Shown in pieces: positions 7,320-14,359 of a stretch of 39,703 bases of DNA. The notes under the pieces were generated by a model that worked only from the letters and a program-made list of their open reading frames with translations, was not told the origin of the DNA and made no database searches. The translations under genes were made by a program, and so were the position numbers. How positions within the stretch are numbered: the first letter of the stretch is position 1; each line of letters opens with the position of its first letter. Where the stretch lies: positions 1 through 39,703 of IMG/VR virus record IMGVR_UViG_3300042465_003836. One strand, written 5' to 3'. This DNA comes from a virus.

Positions 7320-7528
7320 TTCTGCGCGTGAACATTCACGTGCCGAAGCCTGCCGCGTATATCGTTGCGGCTCAGATGGTGCCGAGTGATTGGGTTGCGT
7401 GTAGCGTGCCGAATCTTCGAGAGTTTGCTGCGCGTTATCCTGGTTGGTCTTTGTATCAGGCGGGTGGTGTGTCGTGTGGGTGGCGTGGTGCGCAGATGAT
7501 TCGAGAGGCAGACGTTTGTAGCTGGTAG
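7316..7528 (+). CDS. Hypothetical protein, 70 aa
   Basis: GTG 7316 overlaps the previous stop as GTGA, with AAAGGAGG just upstream. Compact mixed alpha/beta-looking protein (LRVNIHVPKPAAYIVAAQ). Last gene before the CTG repeat and terminator, so it closes this operon. Confidence 0.62.
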   Translation: MILRVNIHVPKPAAYIVAAQMVPSDWVACSVPNLREFAARYPGWSLYQAGGVSCGWRGAQMIREADVCSW

Positions 7529-7531
7529 TTG

Positions 7532-7554
7532 TGCTGCTGCTGCTGCTGCTGCTG
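7532..7554 (+). repeat. TGC/CTG trinucleotide tract
   Basis: Seven uninterrupted TGC units plus TG directly after the stop of the 7316 gene and 4 bases before a terminator stem. It is not translated in the operon frame. Confidence 0.9.
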
Positions 7555-7558
7555 TATT

Positions 7559-7591
7559 GGGGGAGCCGGACTAGCGCCGGTTCCCCCTTTT
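7559..7591 (+). terminator. Rho-independent terminator
   Basis: GGGGGAGCCGG pairs with CCGGTTCCCCC (11 pairs, one G-U) around a 7-base loop and is followed by TTTT. It ends the 6058-7528 operon. Confidence 0.85.
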
Positions 7592-7621
7592 CATTGGCGC
7601 GTAATCAGCAGCTCTGATCCC

Positions 7622-7650
7622 TTGCAATCCGCACCGGCTAGGTGTACCGT
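7622..7650 (+). promoter_or_regulatory. Promoter of the TTGCAA class
   Basis: TTGCAA (7622-7627), 17 bases, TACCGT (7645-7650), located between a terminator and a gene. The downstream leader TCCAACTATCGGAGGT (7663-7678) is repeated exactly at 9260-9275 and supplies the ribosome-binding site. Confidence 0.6.
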
Positions 7651-7685
7651 GCGTCGTGCCATTCCAACTATCGGAGGTAATCCAA

Positions 7686-8027
7686 ATGGCTAGAGGGTTT
7701 ACGCAGGACGAGCAGGCAATCGTGGCGCAGTGGCTACACGACGAGCTGACCGCCGCGGGAATCATCCCCGAGTCTGCGCGTATCGCAATCGTGGAAGGCA
7801 GCCGCACGTATGGGCGGTGCTGGTACGTCGCAGTCATTCCCGCCGATCGTTCCGGTCATCACGTGATCCCTGGTATCGGTGATCTTCGCACGCCTAGCGC
7901 GAGCGAGTGCCGCATGATGATCCGTACCGTGGTCAATGCGTTGCAGTCTGCGCGTCGCGTCCGCGAAGGTGACGACTACATGACGCGCCAGTTCGCTGGT
8001 CTGAACGTCGAGGAGGTGACGGCATGA
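7686..8027 (+). CDS. Hypothetical protein, 113 aa
   Basis: ATG 7686 is placed by GGAGG 8 bases upstream in the conserved leader. The protein has an N-terminal helix (TQDEQAIVAQWLHDEL), then beta-like stretches (RCWYVAVIPAD). No family recognised. First gene of the 7686-9064 operon. Confidence 0.7.
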   Translation: MARGFTQDEQAIVAQWLHDELTAAGIIPESARIAIVEGSRTYGRCWYVAVIPADRSGHHVIPGIGDLRTPSASECRMMIRTVVNALQSARRVREGDDYMTRQFAGLNVEEVTA

Positions 8028-8263
8028 ACGCTAAGCGAGCATGGGAAAGCGCGACGCATGACGGCGCACGTATTCAGTGCGTACAACTGCAAGCCGGTAC
8101 GCAATGGCTACACGCTAGTGCGTATGTGGAAGTTGGCGCGGCGTGGTGTCGCGTGGATATGCGCGGACGTACTGCTACCGAATATCCCGATAGCCCGAGT
8201 GCGTGGCGTGCGTATTGCGCGGACGTTGCGCGCGTATTTCTCCCCGTCGAGGTGACGGCATGA
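8024..8263 (+). CDS. Hypothetical protein, 79 aa
   Basis: ATG 8024 overlaps the previous stop as ATGA. Predicted beta strands dominate. Both this gene and the one before it end in EVTA, and the junctions share a GTCGAGG...GTGACGGCATGA arrangement, which suggests a duplicated coupling site. Confidence 0.65.
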   Translation: MNAKRAWESATHDGARIQCVQLQAGTQWLHASAYVEVGAAWCRVDMRGRTATEYPDSPSAWRAYCADVARVFLPVEVTA

Positions 8264-8733
8264 CCGCCACGCTAAGCCCCGCCATGCAGCTCGTCGAGGA
8301 CTTCCGCGCCATGACAACGGGAGACGGCACGTACGCGAACGTCAACGCCATCGCTGAAAGCATCGGCGCGGATCCCGCGACCGTCGGCGTTCTCGCCTGC
8401 GTCAGTACGCACCGGGAAACGCCGCCTATCCTCGTGCCGAATCAGACCATAGCCCTAGAGTGGCTATCCGCCGCTGATCCTGACGGCACCGCGCACACTG
8501 TTGTACGCTTCTCGCATTGGGCGGTTGGGTGGATTGACTACGTAATCGTGAACACTCAGCGCGCCGCCGTCGTCGAGGTATGCGCGGACATCATGCAACG
8601 GCTAGATGACTATCCCCTTTTGGATGAGGCGCGGTGCTGCGCGTATGAGTGGGAAGCGAATCACCCCGCAACCGGTGAGTGCTACTCAGAGGACGGCGAC
8701 AGCTGCCCATGCCGTAGCGGTGGTGCGGCATGA
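8260..8733 (+). CDS. Hypothetical protein, 157 aa
   Basis: ATG 8260 overlaps the previous stop. An N-terminal helix leads to TYANVNAIAESIGADPATV, which may be a small helix-turn-helix, then strands and a Cys-rich tail (GDSCPCRSGG). No family assigned. Confidence 0.65.
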   Translation: MTATLSPAMQLVEDFRAMTTGDGTYANVNAIAESIGADPATVGVLACVSTHRETPPILVPNQTIALEWLSAADPDGTAHTVVRFSHWAVGWIDYVIVNTQRAAVVEVCADIMQRLDDYPLLDEARCCAYEWEANHPATGECYSEDGDSCPCRSGGAA

Positions 8734-8969
8734 TGCGCGACAACATCACCGGCGCAACGTCCGCACCCGACACGCGCTACCAGGAGCATCGCGGCGGCGT
8801 ATCATCGGAGATCGTCTACCCGTCCGGCGCGATCCGCTGCTACGGCACCGATGCGGGCGGCTACCTAGTGACCATGCAATACATGGGGTACACGCGACGC
8901 GAAGCGGTCGCAATGTTTCGCGATGACATGGCAGGACATTGGGAGCGCGTGGCGAATGGGTGCGCATGA
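8730..8969 (+). CDS. Hypothetical protein, 79 aa
   Basis: ATG 8730 (or 8733) overlaps the previous stop. YLVTMQYMGYTRREAVAMFRDDM gives a strand-helix pattern found in many small phage proteins; no function can be assigned. Confidence 0.62.
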   Translation: MMRDNITGATSAPDTRYQEHRGGVSSEIVYPSGAIRCYGTDAGGYLVTMQYMGYTRREAVAMFRDDMAGHWERVANGCA

Positions 8970-9064
8970 CTGACCTCATCGAGACACTAAAGCTCACCGC
9001 GCTGATCGTCGGGCCTGCGATTCCCCTCCTAGCCCTCCTGTACCTCCCCGCTAAACGCGACTAG
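8966..9064 (+). CDS. 32-residue membrane peptide
   Basis: ATG 8966 overlaps the previous stop as ATGA. The peptide is a short polar start, one hydrophobic helix (LTALIVGPAIPLLALLYL) and a basic end (PAKRD). It ends 24 bases before the terminator stem, so it is the last gene of the operon. Second micro-membrane protein of the genome after 5398. Confidence 0.55.
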   Translation: MTDLIETLKLTALIVGPAIPLLALLYLPAKRD

Positions 9065-9088
9065 CGCCGGCAACACTCACTGCACGGC

Positions 9089-9127
9089 ATAGGCTCCCCG
9101 GCTACCACTAGCGGGGAGCCTATTTTA
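9089..9127 (+). terminator. Rho-independent terminator
   Basis: ATAGGCTCCCCG pairs perfectly with CGGGGAGCCTAT (9112-9123), with a possible CTA/TAG extension inside the loop, followed by a T-rich tail (TTTATT). It ends the 7686-9064 operon. Confidence 0.9.
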
Positions 9128-9220
9128 TTGTCTGCCGTTGCTGCGCTGTTGCTGAAACGCGCCACGATCGACACGCCCGAACCGCACGCCAGGGCTTAGC
9201 AGCTCGCCACGCGCCACCAC

Positions 9221-9249
9221 TTGCAAACCGCGCCAGCATCACCGACACT
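9221..9249 (+). promoter_or_regulatory. Promoter of the TTGCAA class
   Basis: TTGCAA at 9221-9226, 17 bases, GACACT at 9244-9249 (a weak -10). TTGCAAACCGCGC is identical to the RecT promoter at 38524. The leader TCCAACTATCGGAGGT (9260-9275) repeats that of the 7622 promoter. The 9131-9220 stretch upstream shows no gene. Confidence 0.5.
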
Positions 9250-9281
9250 ACGCACGTAGTCCAACTATCGGAGGTTCAATC

Positions 9282-10148
9282 ATGCTCGACAATCGCTACA
9301 CCGACACGTTCGCCTGTGATGACTGCGACGGACGCGGATACCATCACGAACCAAACCCGACAACCGACGGCGCATTCCGTGGTGATGACTGCGACACATG
9401 CGGCGGCACCGGAGAGAAGGCAGTCACCACGACTACGCCCGTTACCTATCTCGTAGAGTTCGTCCCCTCTGACGCGAACGTACACCCCGATGAGTGCTAC
9501 ACCGCGCAAACATTCCGCAGCAAAACCGCCGCGCAGATGGCAGTCGCGGAGGACTGCCGCAGCGAATCCGCAAGCATCACCGCAAACGGCGGAAGCGCGT
9601 ACGAGTGGCAGGCATACGCACTCACCGGAGCACATGCCCTTAGTGACGCGCTCAGCGATAGCCCGAACCATGACGCATTCCCCGTAGACGTACGCCACGG
9701 CGACAATCCGCGCCGAATCGGCATCTACCTCATCCGCACGCTACGCCTCGGCAGCATCGCGCCATGCACCACGTGCGGCGCGAACGGAACCGTAACCGAC
9801 ATGGCAGAGGACGGTTCGGACTTCGTCGCCTGTTGCGACTACTGCCGCGCAGAGGACGAACGCGACACGCACGAAACCGCACGAATCAGCACACCCCCCC
9901 ACGCCTACATCGCCACCCCCGACAATCTCCAAACCGGACAGCGCGTAATCTTCACCCGCAACGTCACCCGCTACCCATTCGTCACCATCACCAAAGGCGA
10001 AACCGGCACCGTCACCGAAGTCAGCGCCGACGCGATCAGCATCACGCTAGACACGCGACACGAAGGGCTAGACGAATGGGACAACGCGCTACAAATCTGC
10101 ATCCCTGACCACGACATCGACGACACGGACGCGCTAAGCGTCATCTAG
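9282..10148 (+). CDS. DnaJ-type zinc-knuckle protein
   Basis: 288 residues from ATG 9282 with GGAGG 7 bases upstream. The N terminus carries CDDCDGRGY and CDTCGGTG, the CXXCXGXG knuckles of DnaJ cysteine-rich domains. A second CXXC pair (CTTCGA, CCDYC) lies in the middle. The C-terminal 70 residues read like a small beta-barrel (GQRVIFTRN...KGETGTVTEV). There is no J domain, so it is not a DnaJ chaperone; it may bind protein or nucleic acid. Its codons are strongly C-ending, unlike the late genes that follow. Confidence 0.75.
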   Translation: MLDNRYTDTFACDDCDGRGYHHEPNPTTDGAFRGDDCDTCGGTGEKAVTTTTPVTYLVEFVPSDANVHPDECYTAQTFRSKTAAQMAVAEDCRSESASITANGGSAYEWQAYALTGAHALSDALSDSPNHDAFPVDVRHGDNPRRIGIYLIRTLRLGSIAPCTTCGANGTVTDMAEDGSDFVACCDYCRAEDERDTHETARISTPPHAYIATPDNLQTGQRVIFTRNVTRYPFVTITKGETGTVTEVSADAISITLDTRHEGLDEWDNALQICIPDHDIDDTDALSVI

Positions 10149-10161
10149 TCCCGCACCACCT

Positions 10162-10196
10162 AGCCCCGTCGCGCCACGTTGGGCGGCGGGGCTTTT
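10162..10196 (+). terminator. Rho-independent terminator
   Basis: AGCCCCGTCGC pairs with GCGGCGGGGCT (11 pairs, one G-U) and TTTT follows immediately. It ends the 9282 gene and bounds the non-coding hinge. Confidence 0.85.
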
Positions 10197-10412
10197 GCAT
10201 GGGCAAACACACACCATCCACGAAAGCCTTCCGCCTCTCGCGGGGATTCGATCCCGCGCGTGGCGTTGCGTGGTGGGGTTGAGACCCCGAACCCTGCACC
10301 CGCCAGGCACCAGCATCGCCAGAGCTCCGAGCACACCCAGGAACCAACCCCCCGCTCGCGCGCACATGTTGAATAGACGGAGGGCGTGTTGTTTTCTGGG
10401 TATGGTTTCTTA

Positions 10413-10610
10413 ATGGCGATTGTGCATGTGGTTTGTTGCTTTGTTGATCAATCATTCAGCAAACCTTGTGGTGTGATTGCACGAGGTTTTTGCTCCCCCC
10501 CCTTTCCCCCCCCTCACTGGGGGATTGGCACTATGTTGTGCGGGAGTGCGAGCTTGGCTTGTCACCCGCGACTAGTCGGCTCGTTGTGTGAGGGCTGGAG
10601 TGACGACTAG
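10413..10610 (+). CDS. Doubtful 65-residue leaderless gene
   Basis: ATG 10413 is preceded by TATGGT-6 nt, the same arrangement as the leaderless late genes. The translation is Cys/Pro-rich and runs through the double C8 tract, which is duplicated in non-coding DNA at 35606-35623. That argues against real coding. Listed only because of the start signal. Confidence 0.2.
   Translation: MAIVHVVCCFVDQSFSKPCGVIARGFCSPPFPPPHWGIGTMLCGSASLACHPRLVGSLCEGWSDD
10453..10513 (+). repeat. CATTCAGCA/double-C8 element, copy 1
   Basis: CATTCAGCAAACCT (10453-10466) is followed 28 bases later by C8-TTT-C8 (10495-10513). The same arrangement occurs at 35565-35623. The opposite strand carries two G8 runs that could form a four-stranded structure. 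Confidence 0.8.
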
Positions 10611-10662
10611 TCCAGTGCCCCTCTGACGGGCTAAGTCTCCGCTTTTGAGGCGGATCGAGTGT

Positions 10663-10668
10663 TATCGT
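10663..10668 (+). promoter_or_regulatory. -10 element, leaderless late start
   Basis: TATCGT ends 7 bases before GTG 10676, the first gene of the virion module. No Shine-Dalgarno sequence is present. An alternative reading is TTGAGG (10645-10650)-N17-TAGCAA. Confidence 0.5.
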
Positions 10669-10675
10669 AGCAAGT

Positions 10676-10837
10676 GTGGAGTACGAGTCGTGGTCTACGT
10701 GGGTGTTTCGTTGCTGGTTCGCTGATGGTGGTCAGGGCAGGGTGGTGGTTTATGCGGCGTGCGAGTATGATGCTTGGGTGTCGTTTAGAGTGTTGACGGG
10801 TATCAATGTGAGTCTTGATGGTTTGGAGCGTTCGTGA
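10676..10837 (+). CDS. Hypothetical protein, 53 aa
   Basis: GTG 10676 sits 7 bases after TATCGT and the stop overlaps the terminase small-subunit GTG as GTGA. The sequence is aromatic and beta-like (STWVFRCWFADG, RVVVYAACEYDAW). It may be the first translated product of the late transcript. No family recognised. Confidence 0.5.
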   Translation: MEYESWSTWVFRCWFADGGQGRVVVYAACEYDAWVSFRVLTGINVSLDGLERS

Positions 10838-11376
10838 CTAAGCGTGCTGATTTGAAGATGCAGCGTGAGGATAAGCAGACTGGGATTGAGAAGTTTGGTC
10901 TTGATGACACTGCTTTTCTTACTAGTGCTTATAGGAATAGTGTGACTCCTAGCGAGCTGAGTGCGGAGCAGATGGAGGAGGCTATTGAGATGGCGAGCCT
11001 GGGCGCGTTTGAGTCGGCGATTGCTCGTGTGCTTGGCGTGTCGGAGCATACGTTTGTGACAGCATTGCGTGGTGGGCGTTTGCGTGAGAAGCCTTCGTAT
11101 ATCGAGTTCTCGGATAGGTTTTATGAGGCGCGGAAGAAGCATATGAAGCGGAATCTTCGTGTGATGAATGAGGCTGTGGAGGAGGGTGATTGGAAGCCTG
11201 CGGCGTGGCAGCTTGAGCGTAGCTTTGGGTTTCATAAGCAGGAGGTGGTGGAGCATGAGGTTGGGCCGCAGACTCTTTCGTTGATGCAGTTGGCGCAGAT
11301 TCCTATTGAGGATGCGCAGAAGGCGCTTGAGATTGAGGCGGAAGAGGTCGTGGTTGAGCCTGATGATGCTGCGTGA
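10834..11376 (+). CDS. terS: Terminase small subunit
   Basis: 180 residues. A helix-turn-helix lies at about 56-78 (LGAFESAIARVLGVSEHTFVTAL), followed by the EGDWKPAAWQLERSFGFHKQEVVEHE segment typical of phage small terminases and an acidic tail. It recognises phage DNA and positions the large subunit at the packaging site. GTG 10834 overlaps the previous stop, with GGAG 8 bases upstream. Directly precedes the large subunit. Confidence 0.88.
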   Translation: MTKRADLKMQREDKQTGIEKFGLDDTAFLTSAYRNSVTPSELSAEQMEEAIEMASLGAFESAIARVLGVSEHTFVTALRGGRLREKPSYIEFSDRFYEARKKHMKRNLRVMNEAVEEGDWKPAAWQLERSFGFHKQEVVEHEVGPQTLSLMQLAQIPIEDAQKALEIEAEEVVVEPDDAA

Positions 11377-11397
11377 TCCAATGATCCATCCCCTAGT

Positions 11398-13002
11398 GTG
11401 TGGATTGGTGGATCAGCATTGAGTAATGAGCTTGATCGTGCCGCGTTAGAGTTGCGCGCAAAGATGGCTGACCCCGTGTGGAAAGCCAAGAATCTTTTTG
11501 GTTTCGAACCCTGGTCGAAGCAGCGCGAGATTCTTAAGGCGCTTCGTAAGCACAAGCGTGTCGCTGTTCGCTCTTGTCATGGTGTTGGTAAGACGGCAAC
11601 TGCGGCTACGGCTGTGCTTGATTTCATGACGGAAGGCCCGTGCCGCGTCATCACCACCGCGCCCACATGGAGTCAGGTTGAGCAGCTCTTGTGGCGCGAG
11701 ATCGCCGTGCGCCACTCAAAGATCCCTGGTGGCAAGGATGCTTTTGGCAAGATATTCAAGTCTTCGCTAGAAGTACGCTCGGACTGGTTCGCGATGGGGC
11801 TTTCGACGGACAAGCCGGAGCGTTTTCAGGGTCATCACTCTCCCCGCATGATGCTCGTTGTAGACGAGGCTTCTGGTATTGACGAGGCAATCTACGAAGC
11901 ATCGGAAGGTTTCCTTACCGCCGACGAGGCGCGTGTTCTACTGATTGGGAACCCGACTCGACCCGCCGGAACGTTCTACAAAGCGTTCCAAAAAGACTCT
12001 GGCTGGTACCCAGTCCACATGAGCGCCTTCGACGCGCCGTGTTTCACCAACGAGCGCGTATCCAAAGAAGCTCAGCGCGCCCTGATCACGCAAGAATGGG
12101 TGCAGGATGCGAAGCAACAGTGGGGTGAGGACTCTGCGGCATACAAGATTCGTGTTCTGGGCGAGTTTTGTGAGACAACAGGCCGCCAATTCTTCAACTT
12201 CCTCGACAATCTAGCCGCCATACCACACAAGAAGCGTGGTTTTGTGCGTGGAATGCCCGTTCCTGGCGGTCGTATTGAGTTTTATGAGGAGTCTCGCGGC
12301 GGAATGCGCATGTGGGAGACACCACAAGCCGGTGTTCGCTACCTAATCTTTGCTGATGTGGCTGGATCGGTGAGTTTTGACGAGTATGAGCGCCGAGAAT
12401 CCCGCATTGGCGCTGGTGCGGGGTCAGATTACTCGGTTGCGGAGGTATTGCGCCTTGATAATGGCGAGCAAGTCGCTGAAATCCGGTATCGCGCGGATGT
12501 TGACGAGTTCGCAGACGACTTGGCGCGCCTCGGACGCTTGTATAACGATGCGATGCTGGCCGTGGAGCGTAACGGGCCGGGAGCAGCGGTACTTACCCAG
12601 CTGAAGAACGTGATGGGGTATCCGCATATCTGGCGACCACGCAATCCGATTCATATGAAAGCGCGGATGGATCAGACACTAGGGTGGAATACGACTGCGG
12701 CGACTCGACCAATGATGCTTGCCGCGATGCAAGCCGCTATTCGTGACGAGCCGGGTCGGATCAAGAGTGAACTATTGATTGACGAGCTGCGGACGTTTGT
12801 TTTTAGGGATCGGAATGGTAAGGAGCCGCGTCCAGAGGCTGATGAGGGTTGTCACGACGACCTTGTGATGGCTATGGCTGGTGCGCAAGCGGTGTGGCAG
12901 CAAGAGGCTCAATCACCAATTCGTCTTGCTGAAAAACCAAAGCCAGTAGTGGAGGCTTCAATGCAGAAGCGCGCGCCACGATTTGTTGTTGGGCGCGGCT
13001 AG
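11398..13002 (+). CDS. terL: Terminase large subunit
   Basis: 534 residues from GTG 11398 (TTG 11419 is also possible; neither has a clear ribosome-binding site). Walker A is SCHGVGKT (59-66), Walker B is MMLVVDEA (151-158, D156, E157). The C-terminal RNase-H-like nuclease carries D320 in FADVAG, E390 in AVERNGPG and the CHDDLVMA motif (D487, D488). It powers DNA translocation into the prohead and cuts the concatemer. A 12-bp inverted repeat spans its stop codon. Confidence 0.95.
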   Translation: MWIGGSALSNELDRAALELRAKMADPVWKAKNLFGFEPWSKQREILKALRKHKRVAVRSCHGVGKTATAATAVLDFMTEGPCRVITTAPTWSQVEQLLWREIAVRHSKIPGGKDAFGKIFKSSLEVRSDWFAMGLSTDKPERFQGHHSPRMMLVVDEASGIDEAIYEASEGFLTADEARVLLIGNPTRPAGTFYKAFQKDSGWYPVHMSAFDAPCFTNERVSKEAQRALITQEWVQDAKQQWGEDSAAYKIRVLGEFCETTGRQFFNFLDNLAAIPHKKRGFVRGMPVPGGRIEFYEESRGGMRMWETPQAGVRYLIFADVAGSVSFDEYERRESRIGAGAGSDYSVAEVLRLDNGEQVAEIRYRADVDEFADDLARLGRLYNDAMLAVERNGPGAAVLTQLKNVMGYPHIWRPRNPIHMKARMDQTLGWNTTAATRPMMLAAMQAAIRDEPGRIKSELLIDELRTFVFRDRNGKEPRPEADEGCHDDLVMAMAGAQAVWQQEAQSPIRLAEKPKPVVEASMQKRAPRFVVGRG

Positions 13003-13046
13003 GAGATCCGCGAGTGAGCGGGTGAGGGTTAGATTCTCCTAGCCGC
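12995..13046 (+). promoter_or_regulatory. Long inverted repeat at the terL stop
   Basis: GCGGCTAGGAGA (12995-13006) pairs perfectly with TCTCCTAGCCGC (13035-13046) around a 28-base loop that holds a nested CCGC/GCGG hairpin. There is no T-tract, so it is not a classic terminator; RNA processing, stabilisation or attenuation are possible. The CTAGGAG/CTCCTAG core recurs after the capsid gene. Confidence 0.6.
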
Positions 13047-13063
13047 CACGCAACCGTAGCATG

Positions 13064-13069
13064 TATTCT
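13064..13069 (+). promoter_or_regulatory. -10 element, leaderless late start
   Basis: TATTCT ends 6 bases before ATG 13076; no Shine-Dalgarno sequence. Confidence 0.6.
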
Positions 13070-13075
13070 TTTCGC

Positions 13076-13405
13076 ATGAGTAGTAATGGTTTTGTTCCTC
13101 CGGCTGGCGCTCGCGCTGCTGCGCGCCGAGGCCTAGATCTCGTAGCGAAGGGCAAGGCTGGCGGGGGGTTTGAGCCTGCTACTGCTACGCGCGCCCGAAA
13201 AATCGCGGCTGGATCGCCACTGACTCGTGATCATGTGATGCGTATGCACTCATTCTTCAGCAGGCACGCGGTAGATCGTAAGCCTGGGTGGGGTACTCCG
13301 GGTAAGGAGACTCCGGGGTATGTTGCGCATCAGGCGTGGGGTGGCGATGCTGGCGCGTCGTGGGCTTCTGGTCTTGCTCGTAAACTTCGAGAGTCTGGTA
13401 AGTAG
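13076..13405 (+). CDS. Conserved-looking phage protein, 109 aa
   Basis: Start ATG 13076 is chosen because TATTCT lies exactly 6 bases upstream; an upstream ATG (13061) adds five residues. The sequence has a pattern familiar from phage structural loci: AAARRGLDLVAKGKAGG, then SPLTRDHVMRMHSFFSRH, then QAWGGDAGASWASGLARKL. I cannot name the family with confidence. It sits between terminase and portal. Confidence 0.7.
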   Translation: MSSNGFVPPAGARAAARRGLDLVAKGKAGGGFEPATATRARKIAAGSPLTRDHVMRMHSFFSRHAVDRKPGWGTPGKETPGYVAHQAWGGDAGASWASGLARKLRESGK

Positions 13406-13407
13406 GT

Positions 13408-13413
13408 TATAGT
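13408..13413 (+). promoter_or_regulatory. -10 element, leaderless late start
   Basis: TATAGT ends 7 bases before ATG 13421; no Shine-Dalgarno sequence. Confidence 0.6.
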
Positions 13414-13420
13414 TCTGCGT

Positions 13421-13573
13421 ATGGGTATGTCGAAATACGACAAGCTAGTGAAGTCGTTGAGCGCAAAGGGTTCGCGCGATCCTAAGGCGCTTGCTGCGTA
13501 TATTGGTCGCAAGAAACTTGGTGCCGCAGAGTTTCAGCGTAGGGCGGCTGCTGGTCGTCGCAGGGCATCTTAG
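13421..13573 (+). CDS. Small basic protein, 50 aa
   Basis: ATG 13421 follows TATAGT by 7 bases. The product (MGMSKYDKLVKSLSAKGSRD at its start, ending AAAGRRRAS) is Lys/Arg-rich and helical, so it may bind nucleic acid or a capsid surface. Its stop is 15 bases before the next start, which is also leaderless-type. Confidence 0.6.
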   Translation: MGMSKYDKLVKSLSAKGSRDPKALAAYIGRKKLGAAEFQRRAAAGRRRAS

Positions 13574-13575
13574 GG

Positions 13576-13581
13576 TATAGT
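13576..13581 (+). promoter_or_regulatory. -10 element, leaderless late start
   Basis: TATAGT ends 6 bases before ATG 13588; no Shine-Dalgarno sequence. Confidence 0.6.
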
Positions 13582-13587
13582 TCTTAC

Positions 13588-14019
13588 ATGGCAGAGCGCA
13601 TTCCTACCGAATCTATGGCTCGTGGTGAGCGCCGACCAGTTGCAACTTACCCGTATATTGGTGGCAAGAATCGCCCGTTTAGCACTGGTGGTTACACTGA
13701 TACTCGCGGACTCGGCCCAGACCTTCCAGCGGATTTTGGTACGAATGGAACTTATAACTCTGAAAATATTGACAATTCTGTTTTTGGGCCTGGCGGGTTT
13801 CTTCTTAGCGCAACTCAAACTGCCCGACGTAAAGACGTTTCAAACATTAATCGCAGCAATTACAACAAAGCACAAGGGCCAGGGTCGTCTTCTTCGCGCC
13901 CAAAGTACCCCACAAATCAGCGCGATGAAGTGCGCGAAGGTGCAAAGGTTCTAAGCAAGGTTCTTGGCAAGCGCAAGGAACGTCGCGAAGGCGGAACGCC
14001 AAAGGACAATCGTAAGTAA
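13588..14019 (+). CDS. Hypothetical Gly/Asn-rich protein, 143 aa
   Basis: The first half is rich in Gly, Pro, Thr and Asn and looks unstructured (YPYIGGKNRPFSTGGYTDTR). The second half is basic, with a KVLSKVLGKRKERR helix. No family recognised; the location suggests a minor virion component. Confidence 0.65.
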   Translation: MAERIPTESMARGERRPVATYPYIGGKNRPFSTGGYTDTRGLGPDLPADFGTNGTYNSENIDNSVFGPGGFLLSATQTARRKDVSNINRSNYNKAQGPGSSSSRPKYPTNQRDEVREGAKVLSKVLGKRKERREGGTPKDNRK

Positions 14020-14342
14020 TGGCTCCGCTTGATAAGCTCAAGAAGAAGAACGCTCCGACCGTCAGCATCGCCTTGATGCGCATGAAGCCCATGCGTCGCG
14101 AAAACATGATGAGTGAAGACTCGTCGTACGACAAGCCCGAAGACGACATGGAAGAAATGCCGATGCGCGAAGAAGCTCGCGAAGAGTCGTACGAGGAATG
14201 TCCGAAGTGCGCAAAGTATCAGATGCTGATTGGCGAAGCCCTCGCGTACTACATGCAGCACAAGGAAGATTCGGAAGAGAAGCCTGATACGAGCGAAGTA
14301 GAAGCAGAAGTCGAGTCCGAGATGGATTCGGAGAAGGCGTAA
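14019..14342 (+). CDS. Hypothetical acidic protein, 107 aa
   Basis: ATG 14019 shares its A with the previous stop; AAAGGA at 14001-14006 is a distant ribosome-binding site. A basic N terminus is followed by an extremely Glu/Asp/Met-rich region with one CPKCAKYQMLIGEALAYY segment (CXXC) and an acidic tail (VEAEVESEMDSEKA). It may be disordered outside the middle helix. Confidence 0.65.
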   Translation: MAPLDKLKKKNAPTVSIALMRMKPMRRENMMSEDSSYDKPEDDMEEMPMREEAREESYEECPKCAKYQMLIGEALAYYMQHKEDSEEKPDTSEVEAEVESEMDSEKA

Positions 14343-14346
14343 CTGC

Positions 14347-14352
14347 TACACT
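14347..14352 (+). promoter_or_regulatory. -10 element, leaderless late start
   Basis: TACACT ends 7 bases before ATG 14360; no Shine-Dalgarno sequence. Confidence 0.6.
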
Positions 14353-14359
14353 AAATCGT

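Larger units (their letters stand above)
10197..10675. other. Intergenic hinge with hairpins and palindromes
   Basis: About 480 bases with no well-supported gene between the early operons and the virion module. Contents: an imperfect palindrome around GGGAT-TCG-ATCCC (10243-10255), a GGGGT-TGAG-ACCCC hairpin (10275-10288), a double C8 tract (10495-10513), a palindrome CGACTAGTCG (10569-10578) with CGACTAGTC repeated at 10604-10612, and a TCCGC...GCGGA hairpin at about 10639-10655. Possible replication origin, packaging site or regulatory RNA. Confidence 0.5.

Noticed and set aside
10235-10290. tRNA-like arms (ATTCGAT loop, GGGGT/ACCCC hairpin)
   Set aside because: No cloverleaf could be closed on either strand: the T-arm has only three proper pairs, loop sizes are wrong and no acceptor or D arm fits.
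10636-10656. Anticodon-like arm with TTG (tRNA-Gln)
   Set aside because: No D arm, T arm (no GTTCGA) or acceptor stem around it; kept only as a hairpin.
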